Below, piece after piece: positions 25,431 through 38,102 of a stretch of 64,000 nucleotides of DNA. The stretch covers positions 36,415,264 through 36,479,263 of the forward strand of contig OZ020269.1 in assembly GCA_963971225.1 (NCBI GenBank). The letters are read 5' to 3'. The stretch is from Melieria omissa. Taxonomy: Eukaryota > Arthropoda > Insecta > Diptera > Ulidiidae. A model generated the notes under the pieces. That model had not been told where the DNA came from, did no database searches, and saw only the letters and a program-made list of their open reading frames with translations. Every line of letters begins with the position of its first letter. The first letter of the stretch is position 1. Position numbers and translations under genes: made by a program.

Positions 25431-26416
25431 CACCGTGCGACAAAAATGAAAAAATGTTTTCACACTGGAAAAAATCCATATGGGCGTGAAACTAGAGACC
25501 AAAGATTGTAGTACTGCGTACTTAGTTTTTCATTTCTACATCCTTTGTCCTTTTAACCCTTATTCTCATACCCGGGTACCCGGGTGCCCACTGCGATGTA
25601 TTTTCGTGAAAAAAACTGACAAATAATGAAAATTTTTTTTTTACCTTCCGGATCCTCGTTATTTAGGTGAAAAGCGAACAAATCATATCAAAATTTTATA
25701 AACACTTTTTAATTAACAAAATATTGAAAACTTAAAAATTTCATGAAATCGGTACCCGGGTACCCCGGGTGCCAAACGACGTTAGTAAGTTCGGGTATGA
25801 GAATAAGGGTTAAAAGGACTTCAAAATTTTGAAGGGGATGAAAAATAAAAAAATATAAAAAATACTTAACCTCGTTAGAATATGGCGATATGTATATCAA
25901 ATGAAAGGGAAAAAGCCAAAAAATTTAAATATAATTAATTTTTGTATCTATTTGTAAAAAAAGGATATGAAAAAGATCCTTTGAAAATTTTAATCCTTTA
26001 TATCCTTTATCCTTTTTATCTATTTATTTCCAAAATCTCCTTGATCATGTGTCAAAATTTCATTACTCTAACCAACTTACTTTTCAAGAAAATTCGTTAT
26101 TGATTTTCAAGGATATAAAGGATTAAGTTTTTCAAAGGACCTTTATCATATTCTTTTTTACAAACAGATAAAAAATCAGTTTTATTTAAATTCTTGAGCC
26201 TTTCCTCTTTCATCTGATATACATATCGCCATATTCTAGCGTGGTTAAGTATTTTTTATATTTTTTTTATTTTTTATCCCCTTCAAAAGTTTGAAGTCCT
26301 TTTAAAAGGACAAAGGATGTAGAAATGAAAAACTGAGTACGCAGTGTTACTATGTTTGGTCTCTAGTTTCACGCCCATATGGATTTTTCCAGTGTGAAAA
26401 ATGCTGTCACACGGTG
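25431..26416. mobile_element. fold-back element with CACCGTGCGACAG ends
   Basis: Two arms of about 300 bases (25431-25556 plus 25814-25990, and about 26110-26416) are near reverse complements. The ends read CACCGTG(C/T)GACA, then the 'cacactggaaaaa' and 'atgggcgtgaaactagagac' blocks. Flanking bases suggest an ATA target duplication. The left arm is split by a 253-bp piggyBac MITE. One arm end of the same family is found at 56672-56822. No transposase. Superfamily uncertain. Confidence 0.82.
25557..25809. mobile_element. 253-bp piggyBac MITE, copy 1
   Basis: TTAA at 25553-25556 and 25810-25813, ends CCCTTATTCTCATACCCG in perfect 18-bp inverted form, subterminal GGGTACCCGGGTGCC boxes at both sides. 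It sits in the sequence CCTTTTAAAAGG of the fold-back arm. The opposite arm (near 26300) and the copy at 56790 keep the unoccupied CCTTTTAAAAGG. Same length as the copy at 49066-49318, with three differences by eye. Confidence 0.92.
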
Positions 26417-28052
26417 ATATAAATGTAATTCAATTTTTGATACTAACCGCTCTTCATCAAATAAGAATCACTGCCCTATTTCCCTCATTATGAATCTATG
26501 TATGAATGTGCGGCACCGAATCCAATACTGTCATTTTATAAAATAATCTTGTAATTTTTGGTACGCGTGCGCCCTTGGACCATCACCCACCGGACGCCTC
26601 CAATCAATTTGCAACCGAACGACTGCTGCATTACGCTATAAAACGCAAAGTGTGAAGCACAATGACATGTAATATGAAGCCGCATTTGTCAGTGCCGCAG
26701 CAGGAGGTCGCTTCAGTGGACCACAGCGACCGAGTGTGCATTAGTGCAATGAGTTTAATTTTATTAAAATGCTCTCGATAGTAATTTATGCGTTAACGCT
26801 GCTCGTATGTGTTTGAGCGAAACCCCATCTGGTCCGTCTGGCGGTAGCGATTCACAAGCGCGCGACGAAAATACGCATCTGAGTGCATGGCGAAACGACT
26901 GTACATGTCTGCGTTCATTAGATGCAAAATTGTTAAATGTTAAATAAATTGATACGCGCACATCTGACGGCTCGCTCACCGATACTGGGTGGGTGGCTGA
27001 GCACTAGTGAGGTGTTTGGTATGGGCCGGAGTGAGGCAGCGGAAAGTCAGATAGCGAACTAATAATTAAAAGGCATCGCACGTTTGTCCGACCGGCCGCA
27101 ATTAGCTTATACCTATGTATATACATACTAAACAGCATTAAGTCTTGAATGCTTGCCTCCATTCGTTTCTGCGTTGCTGTGTTTTCGGCGATTCGCCGTC
27201 GATATTTGCCGAAATTTGCTGACAACTTAAAGTCCGTTCACAAAGGTAGAGCTACTACGCTTATGTTCTTAATTGGGCATTAAGCAGTGCTCGCGCAAGT
27301 TTGTTGTTTTTTGCCACCAACTTACCAGCTGTCTTGCGCACAGAGACAAAGCGATAGTTGCCAACATGTGTGCAAACATAGTGGAAATTCAAGGTTGTGT
27401 TTATAGAAGTGAGTAAGTTTATGGCGCTTGCGCTAAGACAGCGAGAAAAAAAATAGACAATTAATTTATGTAAATCATTAAGTCAACCCAGTCCGAGACT
27501 GCACAACTCCAAACGGTTCCACTTAACGTGGCTCAAGTCCAGGCTTCGGTGAGCGAATCGGCTCTGCGTTGAAGTGCGGGTAGAAGATCACGACTTTTAT
27601 ACGTCGTATGTGGGTTACAACTGGAGCCGATTGACCAGCCGAATCAACTAGTCAACTATGAGTAAAACGGTCCCGCCAAACATGAGGGATGGGCCCCTTT
27701 GAGTGTCACTTTCAGAGGTCTGAAGAGCGCTCAAAAAAGCAATAAACTCAATGAAACAGTTAACCGCACTAGCCACGCTGGCCAGCACAGTGGTAAATTT
27801 GACCTAAAATAATTCGGCTGCTTCGACATTGTAATTACAAATTTATAGGGCTCACTTACTCAGTATCATGTACTCAGTATCATGAGTATCTCAATAAGCC
27901 ACCTTATAATAGGGTATTCAGGATATTTAGAATGCGGAAGAAGGAGCTTGAAGGTTCTTGTAAGCTTATATTGATTAAAATGTTTTCAGTTGTTTTTAAC
28001 TAAATTTTCTGCAAGTGCGCTCTATACACAAGAGTTAATATAAACAAATATA
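26417..28052. other. intergenic, no supported gene
   Basis: GC-richer unique-looking sequence (26550-27750) with short frames on the minus strand but no domain. It could hold regulatory DNA. Nothing in the sequence proves that. Confidence 0.35.
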
Positions 28053-29016
28053 TAAGGGAGAGGGCTGGGTTGTGAACAGGGGTTTTGTTTTTTGGCTCTA
28101 ACTTTTCACAGAATAAAGATATCGAAAAATCGAGGATACCGTTGGAAAGGTGAATATATAACGCAACTTTTTTATGAAGACAGATTACCGTTTCGATTGA
28201 GATTTAACTCTCTACGTCCAATTTTCTAAGGACTTGATTTTTCGCTTTTCCAAAAAAGTGGCTGGGTTGTGAACCATCTGGAAAATCCCTATTAAAGTCG
28301 GAAAATACGAAGAAAACATCCATAATTTTTAAATTAGTTGAGGATTTATTTAATCAGGAGGCCTCAAGAGGTGAAAAAAAGTTATAATGACGCCAATTAG
28401 GCCAAAAAATTGCAATGAATGAAAGTGCTCAATTTTTAGAATTTTCATCCTAATCGGTGTCGCAATGTTTGCTTGTGAAATACGAATGCGTTCTCGCATT
28501 GGCTCACTTCAAGTGAACTCAAGAAAATCGGATGAAATTACATAAAATTACTTTATTTTAATATATCCGTCCATATTTGACAGTGTTAGAACAAATGTAG
28601 TACGAAAAGCAGGTGGTTCATAACCCAGCCACCTCAGTGGTTCACAGCCCAACCACGATGCCATTTTGGAAACTTTAAAATAAACGACACTTCCAATCAT
28701 AATTCGACATAAACAAATATTGCATCGTAAAATAGAATCAAAACACTAAATAAACATGTATTACACAGACCTTTTTGCAATAAGCTCAGACACTTGGATA
28801 GCACTTTAAAAAAAAGCCAACAAGTTTTCGCAGTCGATTTTCAAACACGATGTCTTTCAAACTCGATTGCTGCCACAAGCAATACGTGTTTGTACTTCGG
28901 TGTAACCACAAAAGCAGAGTCATATCATAAGACAAACTTGACAGTTGAAAGATTGGCGATATGTCAATTAGGGAAAGAAAAAACGGTAATGGTTCACAAC
29001 CCAGCCCTCTCCCTTA
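28053..29016. mobile_element. MITE with repeated CTGGGTTGTGAACC motif
   Basis: Ends TAAGGGAGAGGGCTGGGT and its complement (28053 and 29016), followed by TGTGAAC on both sides. The motif CTGGGTTGTGAACC or close variants occurs five times: plus sense near 28064 and 28261, minus sense near 28612, 28637 and 28990. The orientation flips in the middle, so these are subterminal inverted repeats, which in DNA transposons are usually transposase binding sites. No transposase frame. Target duplication unclear. Confidence 0.75.
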
Positions 29017-29781
29017 CCTATATACATATTAACAAATACACTCGCATAACTAAAACGAAAGCAATGCGATGTTTTCAATTTACCACATGGTCTTTTACGG
29101 CACCTTTTCTTCCCACACGTCCTCCTTTCTCAATAAAAAAATTAATAAAAGGCAAATGTTGTCCCTTGTTTACATTTGAAATTTAACATTTGAATCTAAA
29201 ACTGTGCAACTTTTCAGCTTAAGACTGAAACATGTCCGATTTCAGATCATCAAAAGTGAAAAATTTAACAGTTTTCAATGAGTTTTATAAATTTTGGAAT
29301 AATTGGCAATAAATATGACAGTGTTATGTGCTATAGTTTTAAAATTGACAGCATGATCTTTTCTAATGCAATTCAGGGTTCGATGTGGCTTACACTATAA
29401 ACTCTTGTCGATGTTGTTGTAAACGACAAGTTTTTCATCACTAGTGATGATTCTCTTCAAAAGAGGATCGAGGTAATTGGATTTGAGATGCATATCTCTC
29501 TCTTTCAATTCGTGCGAAACCAAAATATCGAGCTCCTTTACTTATCTAAGACGTTTTAATGGTACGGAATTAACAGCGGGAACCAAAACTAAGTACGTGC
29601 AATTCGCTTCCAACTAACAGCTTTCGAAAGGGAAAAATCATAACGTTAATAGAATTACAACGGACGTCTAATATAATGAATCTTATGCTGTAACCCCAAT
29701 TTGTTAAATCGAAAAATTCGTTTTATTTTCGTTTTAAACCATTCTTCTTAAAGAAATAAGTCTCACATATTCAGTTTTTAA
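29017..29781. other. intergenic, no supported gene
   Basis: AT-rich, no structure that I can support. Confidence 0.35.
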
Positions 29782-30046
29782 CCTTCTGCCTGTCCCTTGG
29801 GCTCTATTTGATCCCAGACGGAATTAAAAACGGTTGAGCGGTCGTCGACTTGTGTTATTTAGTGGTAATCGCGCTTACAACACCATAACAAATCGAGAAA
29901 AACACTTTTCGGAGCTTTTCCCTTTTCTTTTGTGTTTTATGTGTAACATTTTTTCATTTTGTCAGTCATTTATATAACCGTTTGATTGGGGTCACCCTGA
30001 CCCCAAAGACAGCGATCGCAATTTTGAGCAAAGGACAGACAAAAGG
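29782..30046. mobile_element. 265-bp piggyBac-type MITE, TTAA target site
   Basis: TTAA at 29778-29781 and 30047-30050. Ends CCTTCTGCCTGTCCCTTGGG and, as complement of the right end, CCTTTTGTCTGTCCTTTG. Imperfect 16-18 bp inverted repeats. The element starts CCTT rather than CCC, so it is a different family from the 253-bp MITE. Confidence 0.72.
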
Positions 30047-30050
30047 TTAA

Positions 30051-32812
30051 ACAATTATCTTGTTTTATTCCAGCATTTTCAAATTACAAATATGGCTATG
30101 TGTGTACAGTGAAAAAGTCTTCCAATCTTCGAAGTTTACCGCAAGTAAACTTTTCTGTTTGGCAATTTCTTTTGATTGATTATTGAACTTTAATTTTTAA
30201 AAGAAAAACAAATATTCATCGTTTTTGTAAAGAATGTGAATAAAACAATATGAAGGGTAAAAAAAACATAAATATTCGTTTTATCAAATAGCGAATTTCA
30301 CTTTTAGTCGTAGTATACAACCATCAATGGAAAAAACTTGGCCGTACGTTAAATCGAAAATTCATTAAATGGGGGAAGTTCGTTATACTGGACGTCCACT
30401 GTACTTTAGGACAAACCTATCGTCATTTGTTAATTATTCGTAAAATGTCATAAAAATGTTAATTATTTTTCTCGTACCAACTAAATAGTCGTTGTGAGTC
30501 TTCTAAAATCTTCCCAATTCTTTGAGTCTTCTTTTCTCGGTCAATTGTTCTCGCAAGCCGACTTTTCATCTGGTAACGAGTTCAGTTCAAGTTCGTTTTG
30601 ACCAAAGGCCAAAAGCCGAAAGCCGACAGGTAACTGATTCTGTCAGATCGGGGATTATTTATTAAGGGATTTCCAGCAATTGTTACTTATACATAAGTAT
30701 TATTACGAATAATAGAAAATATAACAATCGAAATTGACTGGGGTGCACTTTACCCTTCCTTATCCGGCTATGGTCTTTAGAAAAATCACTTTGAACAACT
30801 TCGTCACACTTTAATAACGTAAAACTTTCGAGATCGCAATGTGCACGGATTTATTCTAGCTTGGAGTACGTGAACAGACCAATATTTATACAAACAACAA
30901 TAAACTAACCTGTTGACTTCAAGGCAGTCTATTGGGACAGCACCTTTCCCCTTTAAATCATTTTTGCAACTACTCCCGCAGCCATTGCTGACCGCTGACC
31001 ACTGGGACTGTTTTTACTGCAGTCCACATGACACTGATTAATCGTGAAATGACAGCCAAACAGTCGAATGCCTAGGCAACTAGGTAAGTATTTTCAAAAG
31101 GCCAAAATGGCACTGGTGGCACGTTCGCCACTTCAGTTCCGGTTGAGCGAGTGTTCCCGCTGACTGCTGCCAGCCAATTGTCGCGGCAGGTGGCAGTGTG
31201 CGGTGGCCACTGCATTTCCATCCTATGCACGTAGTTAAGTATGTATTGAATGTGTGTGTGCAATAGATGCGGATCGGCGTTAAGTCGTGTGGCCGCCCTC
31301 TCCTTGTTGTATGGCAATGCTTCAACTGCTGGTCACGATCTTTTTGTTGACTTTGTGCACTGACGTCGGGCAAGCAGCTGGCAGCAGCCACTGACAACAC
31401 TCCGGGCAGGTAGGCGCGAGCAGTCAGTTCAATTGTGCTTCGCTAGAATGGCGAGCAAGTCGACATATGTATGTACGTACTGCATCCGCGCTTCAAACTG
31501 ACGGCAGCCAAGTACCGACATTGCCGACGTGTTATGCGCATTTTATGTATTTTCCAAGCGCCGACAATTTGTATTTGTTGCACTCTCAAATAATGTTTGT
31601 TGTTTTATAAATTGATTCTGTTGCTATATCCCAAATAAGAACTTCGATCTAGCTGCTACTCGCTGGTCTGAAGTTTTGGTTTTGTTGTGGGTGGAGCTGG
31701 AGGCACCCTCACATGGAACTGCAAGACCATGTGTGTCTGCCGCAGATTAGCCTCTACGGAGGCTGCAATTTAAAATCATTTCTCCATTGACTTACGTAAC
31801 GCATTAATATTATTTGAAAGTGTGCTCACGGTAGGCCACCACACCTAAAAGTGAGCGTTGAATGCATTGGAAAGAGCTAAAGTATTCGGTGGTTGATTTG
31901 CATTTCTACGCTATTCATAAAAATTTATAATCTGTAAAATTGCAGCCAGTAAACACAGCAACTGTGAAGCAATTAATAATGGCAACAGGTGTCATATTCG
32001 AAATAGCTGAAGCACTGCACAATACATTCTTATTGTTGTGCAAAGCATGGCGAGGTGGCGGTCGCGGTTAATTGCACAGTGGAACACCTCGAATTACATT
32101 AAAAACATGATTGGTCTGAAAAGATAACATCTGGGATGACAGCTCTTCAAACCAGTCCGCCAACTCACACAAACAATCAGTGCGCCCTTTCACTACGGAG
32201 TCCGGCACTTTCAACTACTCTGGTGGTTCAGGGTCAGCTTGTTTGATTGAACCTGCTAATCGCTCTCAATTGGAATTTACTTATTGTCCTATAAATAAGT
32301 ATATTAAATGTTTGCCAGTTTCATGCCGGCAAAGGATTGTTATCTGTATATAGTTCATCATATTGTAACTATGTAATAACTCAAGCTTTAAATAAAATTA
32401 TGTTATGCCATTTTTTCCAAAAATCTGCTTTTTGCAGAAGCCAATTTTGGAATTTCCAAGTCTGAACAATAAGTTGGATGCTTCTGCGACTCACATTTAA
32501 AAGAGTAAGAATATATGTCTACATATTCATGAACAATTTCTGTGTACGCAGCACGCGAGTATGTCCGTGCCACGCCCTTTCGCCCGCTAACCTTTCATAA
32601 GCATGCTTTTGAATATTTCGCAGTTCATTTTTGCCACGCGGCACAAACAACATTGTTAATGACACGTAAAAAATCCGGTGAAGGGATAATTTGAAATTTC
32701 AGAATACACCACAATCCGATAGCGGCAAACTGGATCTAATTTCTGTATGTTCTGCATATGTAGTTGTTGTAGCTGCATTTTATGGGCCCATATGCTACCA
32801 TTGTAAAGGCTG
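30051..32812. other. intergenic or intronic, no supported gene
   Basis: GC-richer unique-looking sequence from 30900 to 32250 with tracts such as 'gcaagcagctggcagcagcc'. The overlapping minus-strand frames at 31072-31400 show no domain. No splice-linked coding exon recognised. Confidence 0.35.
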
Positions 32813-33979
32813 AACACACCAAAATTGCGACACTGTTGGAAGTAAGTAACGGTTAGAATAGAAATTCTGGTATTCATAGTAATAGTAGGCTACGACTTTA
32901 ACTTCAAAACTATGAAGTTTCATTATGATAGAAATTATAGTTGAGCTTAAAATGGCTTCAGAAGAGGAAGTACGCAAAATTATCTTGCACGAACACCTTG
33001 AAAATCCATAGTTGAGTGTGCGTAAAATCTCAAAAAAAGTCCTTCACGCCTTTGCCGAAAATCCGAAGGTTTCCTCACGAACAGTGGCCAAAAATGTGCA
33101 AAGGTCGCAATCATTTGTGCAAAAAGTAAAGAAGAAGGCTGGGTTGAGGAGTTACAAGGCACAAACTGCTCCACATAGAGACACAAAACAAAATTTGATG
33201 GCGAAGTCGCGTTGTCGTAAATTGTACGAAACTCAACTCACGAAATTCGACTGTGTTGTTATGGACGACGAAACATATTGCTTCCAAAACTTCACGTACA
33301 TCGCCGAACAGGATTTTTACACTGCACCAAGTCGCACAAATGCTCCAGAGGACTGCAAGAAGAAGATGAAAACGAAATTTCCAAAAAAATTCATGGTATG
33401 TTATAGCAGGCAATTTGCACATGTGGTCAGAAAAGCAGACCTTACATCACGTCGGCAACAATGAATGGTCAAATCTATCGTGATGAGTGCCTTAAAAAAC
33501 GTTTTCTGCCTTTCATAAAGAGCCACAACATAAAAACACTTTTCTGGCCTGAGCTTGCAAGCTGTCATTACGCCAAAGACACGATGGAGTGGTACCAAGC
33601 TAATGGTATCGATTTTGTGCATCACGACTGCAATCCTGCAAATACCCCAGAGCTTCATTCCATTGAGGAATATTGGTCCATAGTCAAAGGAATATTAAAA
33701 TAGACTAACGGAAGCGTCGAAAACATTCGGGATTTTAGGTCAAAGTGGGCGTGGGCCTCACGCAAGGTAGGCGAAACTCTCGTGCAAACGCTAATGGCGC
33801 GTGTTCGCCGTAAAGTTCGTGCAATGGCATATGAAACGGCCAATAATTAATTTTATAATTTTTTCATCACAATGACACTTCAAAGAGTCAAAATAAATCA
33901 ACAAATTTTTTCTAAAACGCATGCTTTTCTTGTAGAAATAGTTTGTTTTTGTCGCAATTTTGGTGTGTTCAACCTTTAC
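32813..33979 (+). mobile_element. D37E (ITmD37E-type) Tc1/mariner-superfamily transposon, degenerate
   Basis: Terminal inverted repeats GTAAAGGCTGAACACACC at 32813 and the complement of GGTGTGTTCAACCTTTAC ending at 33979 run on through CAAAATTGCGACA, about 31 bp with one mismatch. The 1167-bp body carries a single transposase gene, which is broken. The size and the catalytic spacing fit the ITmD37E group known from mosquitoes and other insects. Confidence 0.87.
32952..33850 (+). pseudogene. D37E transposase, broken
   Basis: ATG at 32952, in-frame TAG at 33009-33011, then an open frame to about 33430 with a basic helix-turn-helix region and the first catalytic Asp in VVMDDETYC. A frame change near 33430 moves the reading to the frame of 33461-33703, which holds the second catalytic position. 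There the usual Asp is Glu, in WPELASCHYA, followed 37 residues later by Glu in IEEYW. A TAG at 33703 and further codons to a TAA at 33848-33850 complete the remains. Four independent lesions make it inactive. Confidence 0.85.
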
Positions 33980-35622
33980 TGTCGTAAAAAGCTTGTTCAA
34001 TGCAATAATGTGTCCAACTCTGATGTGATTGACGCGCACTAATCACTAACTGTCCTGATCGCTTAAATGGTAGTTAAGGCAATTAATTACAAAACTATTA
34101 GCATACACTTTTACATTGTATTGACAAAATGTACCGGCGCTAGTACGTGTGCATACGGAACGAGTACGCGGGCACTCAGCCAGCGGATTAATCGACCTGC
34201 TCAGTAAAAACTCGGTTTAATTCATGTGCCGTAAATTGACATGTGATCAGTAGGTACATTGAAATTTACTCGTAGCACTGCAGCGATTCATGGTGTCGAC
34301 AAATTTGTAAGCCAATAATTAAAATATTAAGTGTTTGTTTTGTGGATTCAAGCGCACTTTACGTGCATAAGTATGTTTAAGTTAATTAAGTTATTGGCGG
34401 CATTTTGTTGTGGGGGGGGGGGGGCCAAATATCGGTCGCAGTTCGGATAGCGAGCATGTGTCGACATAAAATTACTCACCAACAGACTTGTGCACAAAAT
34501 TAGCCGACGTTGAACTTGAAAAGGATTTAACGATTCGTCTTGTGCGGGATAAACGTAATTCTTGTGATTATTCATCACATAAGTTGCGTAAGTCATTGGT
34601 ACGAAACAGGTGCGAAGCCCATATTTATTTGTTTATGTGTTCTCAACATTTTTTTGTTAGCAAAATACGATTGTTTACGCGGCAATTACGGTAGATTTAT
34701 AACTGTTTCAGAGACCTTGAACTGAGTAGTAGACGCACGCACTCTTAAACCCTGCAAGTCGACTGAACCAGCTTTGTAAGTGTGTCTCAAAGACAGAACG
34801 AGTTAGCTAGTGACTTAAGGATTACTCACGTGTTCCCAGCGCAGACGTAAATACATGCTTACTACAGTAAGAGTTTGTACCACCATACATATATAAGACA
34901 TATCATATTGAACCTTAAGGTTCCTGTAAAAAATCTGAGGTTTGTGGTTTTAACATAGGCCGACATTTTTACACCCGAGACTATAAGTGAGGTTAGTGAC
35001 ACCTCGAAGGACAGAGTGCACCTGAAATGCGAGTGCCCAACAGATGTTCGACGCCGCAATTAAGATGTACAAACGATTATTAATTGTGTGTAAATGAATA
35101 ATGTAAACATAACAAAACAGACTTGAACTTTTATTTTAAATACAAAAACAAATTAGCTGCCTAAGTTTTGGCTGAAATAAAAATTCCTTTAAAACTGCTA
35201 TAAAGTGAACTTTTAATTCAAAAACCTTTCGGTCGTTGATAATTTGATAATGGTTTAAGTGACTTATGTACAAAGCTCCGCCAAAATGACATCCTGTGTG
35301 CGATATGAACAATTCATATTTGCATATTCGTAGTTAGAACCCACCAAAAGAAGAAGTTTAATAGGATTTCTTTCTTTCTTTTTTCAGGACAAATGAGTCC
35401 TATATGAATTTGTTTACGATTTCTAGATAGTTAAAATGTGGCAGCGACAGTGGGTTTATTAGAAAACATTTAACCCTCTTAAGTTTAATTTTTCTTTTTC
35501 CAAAATATAAATTCAATACTATGAATAATTCAATACTATGACCTGAACACGAATCTGAAATGCATTTTTCGATGGTGTGTCGGAAAGAATTTCTAGGCGT
35601 GGTTAATGTTAACTATCTCTAG
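33980..35622. other. intergenic, with a 13-base G run
   Basis: No gene seen. A homopolymer of 13 G at 34412-34424 is likely unstable and error-prone in assembly. Confidence 0.4.
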
Positions 35623-37554
35623 CACTGTGCGACAATTTTGGAGTCATGGAATCTAACCCGGAACCGACCAAGACTAATCGATAGTACTCTTATAGAGTAC
35701 CAAAACCCTAGCTGGGTTTTGCAAAGTTAGTTGCCGTTTACAAGTTACAGCCGTGTAAAGTTTGTGTGTGTTAGTATTTTTTCAGCCAGGTTTTTCTTTA
35801 TAAGTCTTAAGATATTCAAAATATTGAATTGCTGTCTTCAGCAAACTTGCTGCTAATTCGTAGATGAATAAATTCTCTGAAGACTGTGGAACAAAATTAT
35901 TACACCTTATCGAAATTTTGGGGGTCAATGTTAAAGAAATCTACTTTTTTTGATTGTAATAGAAAAAAAACGTGTTTTTTATTCTATTAATATTAATGCC
36001 AAATCGCATTTGTGTTGCCAAAAATAAAAAAAAAATATGCTTCAGAAAGAGATGTTGTTTTGCAAACTAAAGTGAAAAAATGTTCAAGTCTAAATTTGAA
36101 ATTTTATTGTACACATATTTCAGTCTGTTTGAAAAGTTTTGTGGTAAGTGTCATTTATACCTGGAGTTGTTAATGGTACAGATATACGGAAATGAATGAA
36201 AACAGAGACATTTGATCTGGTGTTAGTTGGTGATGAATTGAAAGCATGGTAATCGATAAAAAAGTTATTAATGGATTTTTGGGCAAATATCGTTCTGAAA
36301 TCTATACGAGTTCAGTACAGCGTATGAAAAGATTTAGAGAGAACGGCGCAGTATGAATGACACACTCAATAGCAAACAATCTCCAAGTGGGGTCAAGCGA
36401 ACAGGTAAATTGTAATCCTCACAAGACCCAATGTTGCCTGTTATCCCACAAACGAGTCTCCCAACATCCCTGGTTATGGGTGGTGTGAGTATTGCGGAAT
36501 CGGCAGCTCTTGATGTTCTGGGAATGTCCATTAAGAACGAACTTCGTTGGAACGATCATATTTTTGGCGTGTCGAAAGAAACACCCAAGTGCCTCGGCTT
36601 CCTAAAGCGGTGCAAAAAATATTTCACTCCGTCTGATCTCCGCATTATTTACACTACTTATATCCGACCTAAAATGGAGTTTAATTCGCACCTATGGGCG
36701 GGGGCTTCAAAAACCCATTTGGAGCTTGGACCGGGTGCAAAACCGAGTGGTCAAGCTTATAGGGGACAGTAGGGCATCCAGCTCTATTGACTCCTTAGAA
36801 CATCGTCGAATTATGGCATGTGTGGTGTAATTTTACCGATACTTTTTCGGTAATTGCTCAGTTAAGATGAGCAGCTTGCTGCCGTCACTCCGGGTATTCC
36901 CCGGGCAACCCTTTTGAACACTGGCGCCCATGCATTCCACGTTGAAACGATGTCTCAGCGTACAGATAAAGTTCGTTTCTGGCCCGTACATCGAAATTAG
37001 TTGGTGTTGTCAGCAAACGTACCCGGAGGATTTTTAGGAGAAAACGAACAGACTAAAATATGTGTACAATAAAATTTCAAATTTAGACTTGAACATTTTT
37101 TCACTTTAGTTTGCAAAACAACATCTCTTTGTGAAGTTAGAGGGTTAAGCATATTTTTTTTATTTTTGGCAACACAAATGCGATTTTGCATTTATATTAA
37201 TATAATAAAAAACACGTTTTTTTTTCTATTACAATCAAAAAAAGTAGATTTCTTTAACATTGACCCTCAAAATTTCGATAAGGTGTAATAATTTTGTTAC
37301 ACAGTCTTCAGAGAATTTGTTCATCTAAGAATTAGCAGCAAGTTTGCTGAAGACAGCAATTCAATATTTTGAATATCTTAAGACTTATAAAGAAAAACCT
37401 GGTTGAAAAAATACTAACACACACAAACTTTACACGGCTGTAACTTGTAAACGGCAACTAACTTTGCAAAACCCAGCTAGGGTTTTGGTACTCTATAAGA
37501 GTACTATCGATTAGTCTTGGTCAGTTCTGGGTTAGAAAAAGCTGTCGCACAGTG
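35623..37554. mobile_element. large inverted-repeat element with CACTGTGCGACA ends
   Basis: Arms of about 510 bases (35623-36131 and 37040-37554) are near reverse complements. Examples are 'gactaatcgatagtactctt' on the left and its complement near 37495, and 'ggttttgcaaagttagttgc' with its complement. The flank TAG is present on both sides. The end sequence matches that of the 25.4-kb fold-back element (CACCGTGCGACA) except for one base, so both may belong to one superfamily. The central 900 bases are unrelated to the arms and include a retroposon fragment. Confidence 0.82.
36431..36970 (+). pseudogene. non-LTR reverse transcriptase C-terminal fragment
   Basis: The frame from 36431 to about 36730 reads LGMSIKNELRWNDHI, then KCLGFLKRCKKYFTPSDL and YIRPKMEFNSHLWAG, the thumb region of LINE-type ORF2 proteins. 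After a frame change near 36730, text like 'ELSSLLPSLR' and the usual Arg-x-His-x-Phe-His end of this region can be followed in other frames to about 36970. It lies in the centre of the inverted-repeat element, so it was inserted there or carried by it. No catalytic YADD part is present. Confidence 0.75.
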
Positions 37555-37791
37555 TAGATGATGAGTTCTAAAGCGCAACTACGTGTTACAAACCAAGAAA
37601 CAAAAATAAAGTACCATAAATAAAAAAGTTTCATATTTCTTTACCCAAAGCACCGTAGGAGAAATATTTACAAAAAAATGTTGATAAAATTCTAATATTT
37701 TATTTTAGATTTCCTTAATGATTTTAGTCACTTAAGTCAATCCCAAACACTGCAGCAAACAAATTTGGAAATAGTGGAAGAATAAATTATT
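37555..37791. other. short AT-rich spacer
   Basis: Nothing recognised between the two elements. Confidence 0.4.
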
Positions 37792-38102
37792 CAGCCCTGT
37801 TCCAGAATCCGAATCGGATCGGAAGTGGATTTGATTCCGACCGTCGGTATTCTACATTCCGATTGTCGGAAATATTTTCCCATGCAACCCTGTTCTCAAA
37901 TCCGATTAAGTTCGAACGAATTTGGATCGGAAATTTGGTGTTCTGCATTCCGATTATCGGAAATTTTTGTCGAAAATAATTCGCTAAACAAAAAGCTGGT
38001 GGAATTGAAATCGGAAAGCAGCAAAACGAAAATAAATAACGAAAATGTAACCAAATAAATGAAACATCGTGTTAAATAAATCTAATAAATTAATTTTTAA
38101 TC

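Noticed and set aside
28794..29186. 130-codon open frame on plus
   Set aside because: Crosses the end of a MITE and has no similarity to a known protein.
31072..31400. Two overlapping minus-strand frames of 81 and 106 codons
   Set aside because: Cys/His/Arg-rich readings of GC-richer DNA with no domain or exon structure.
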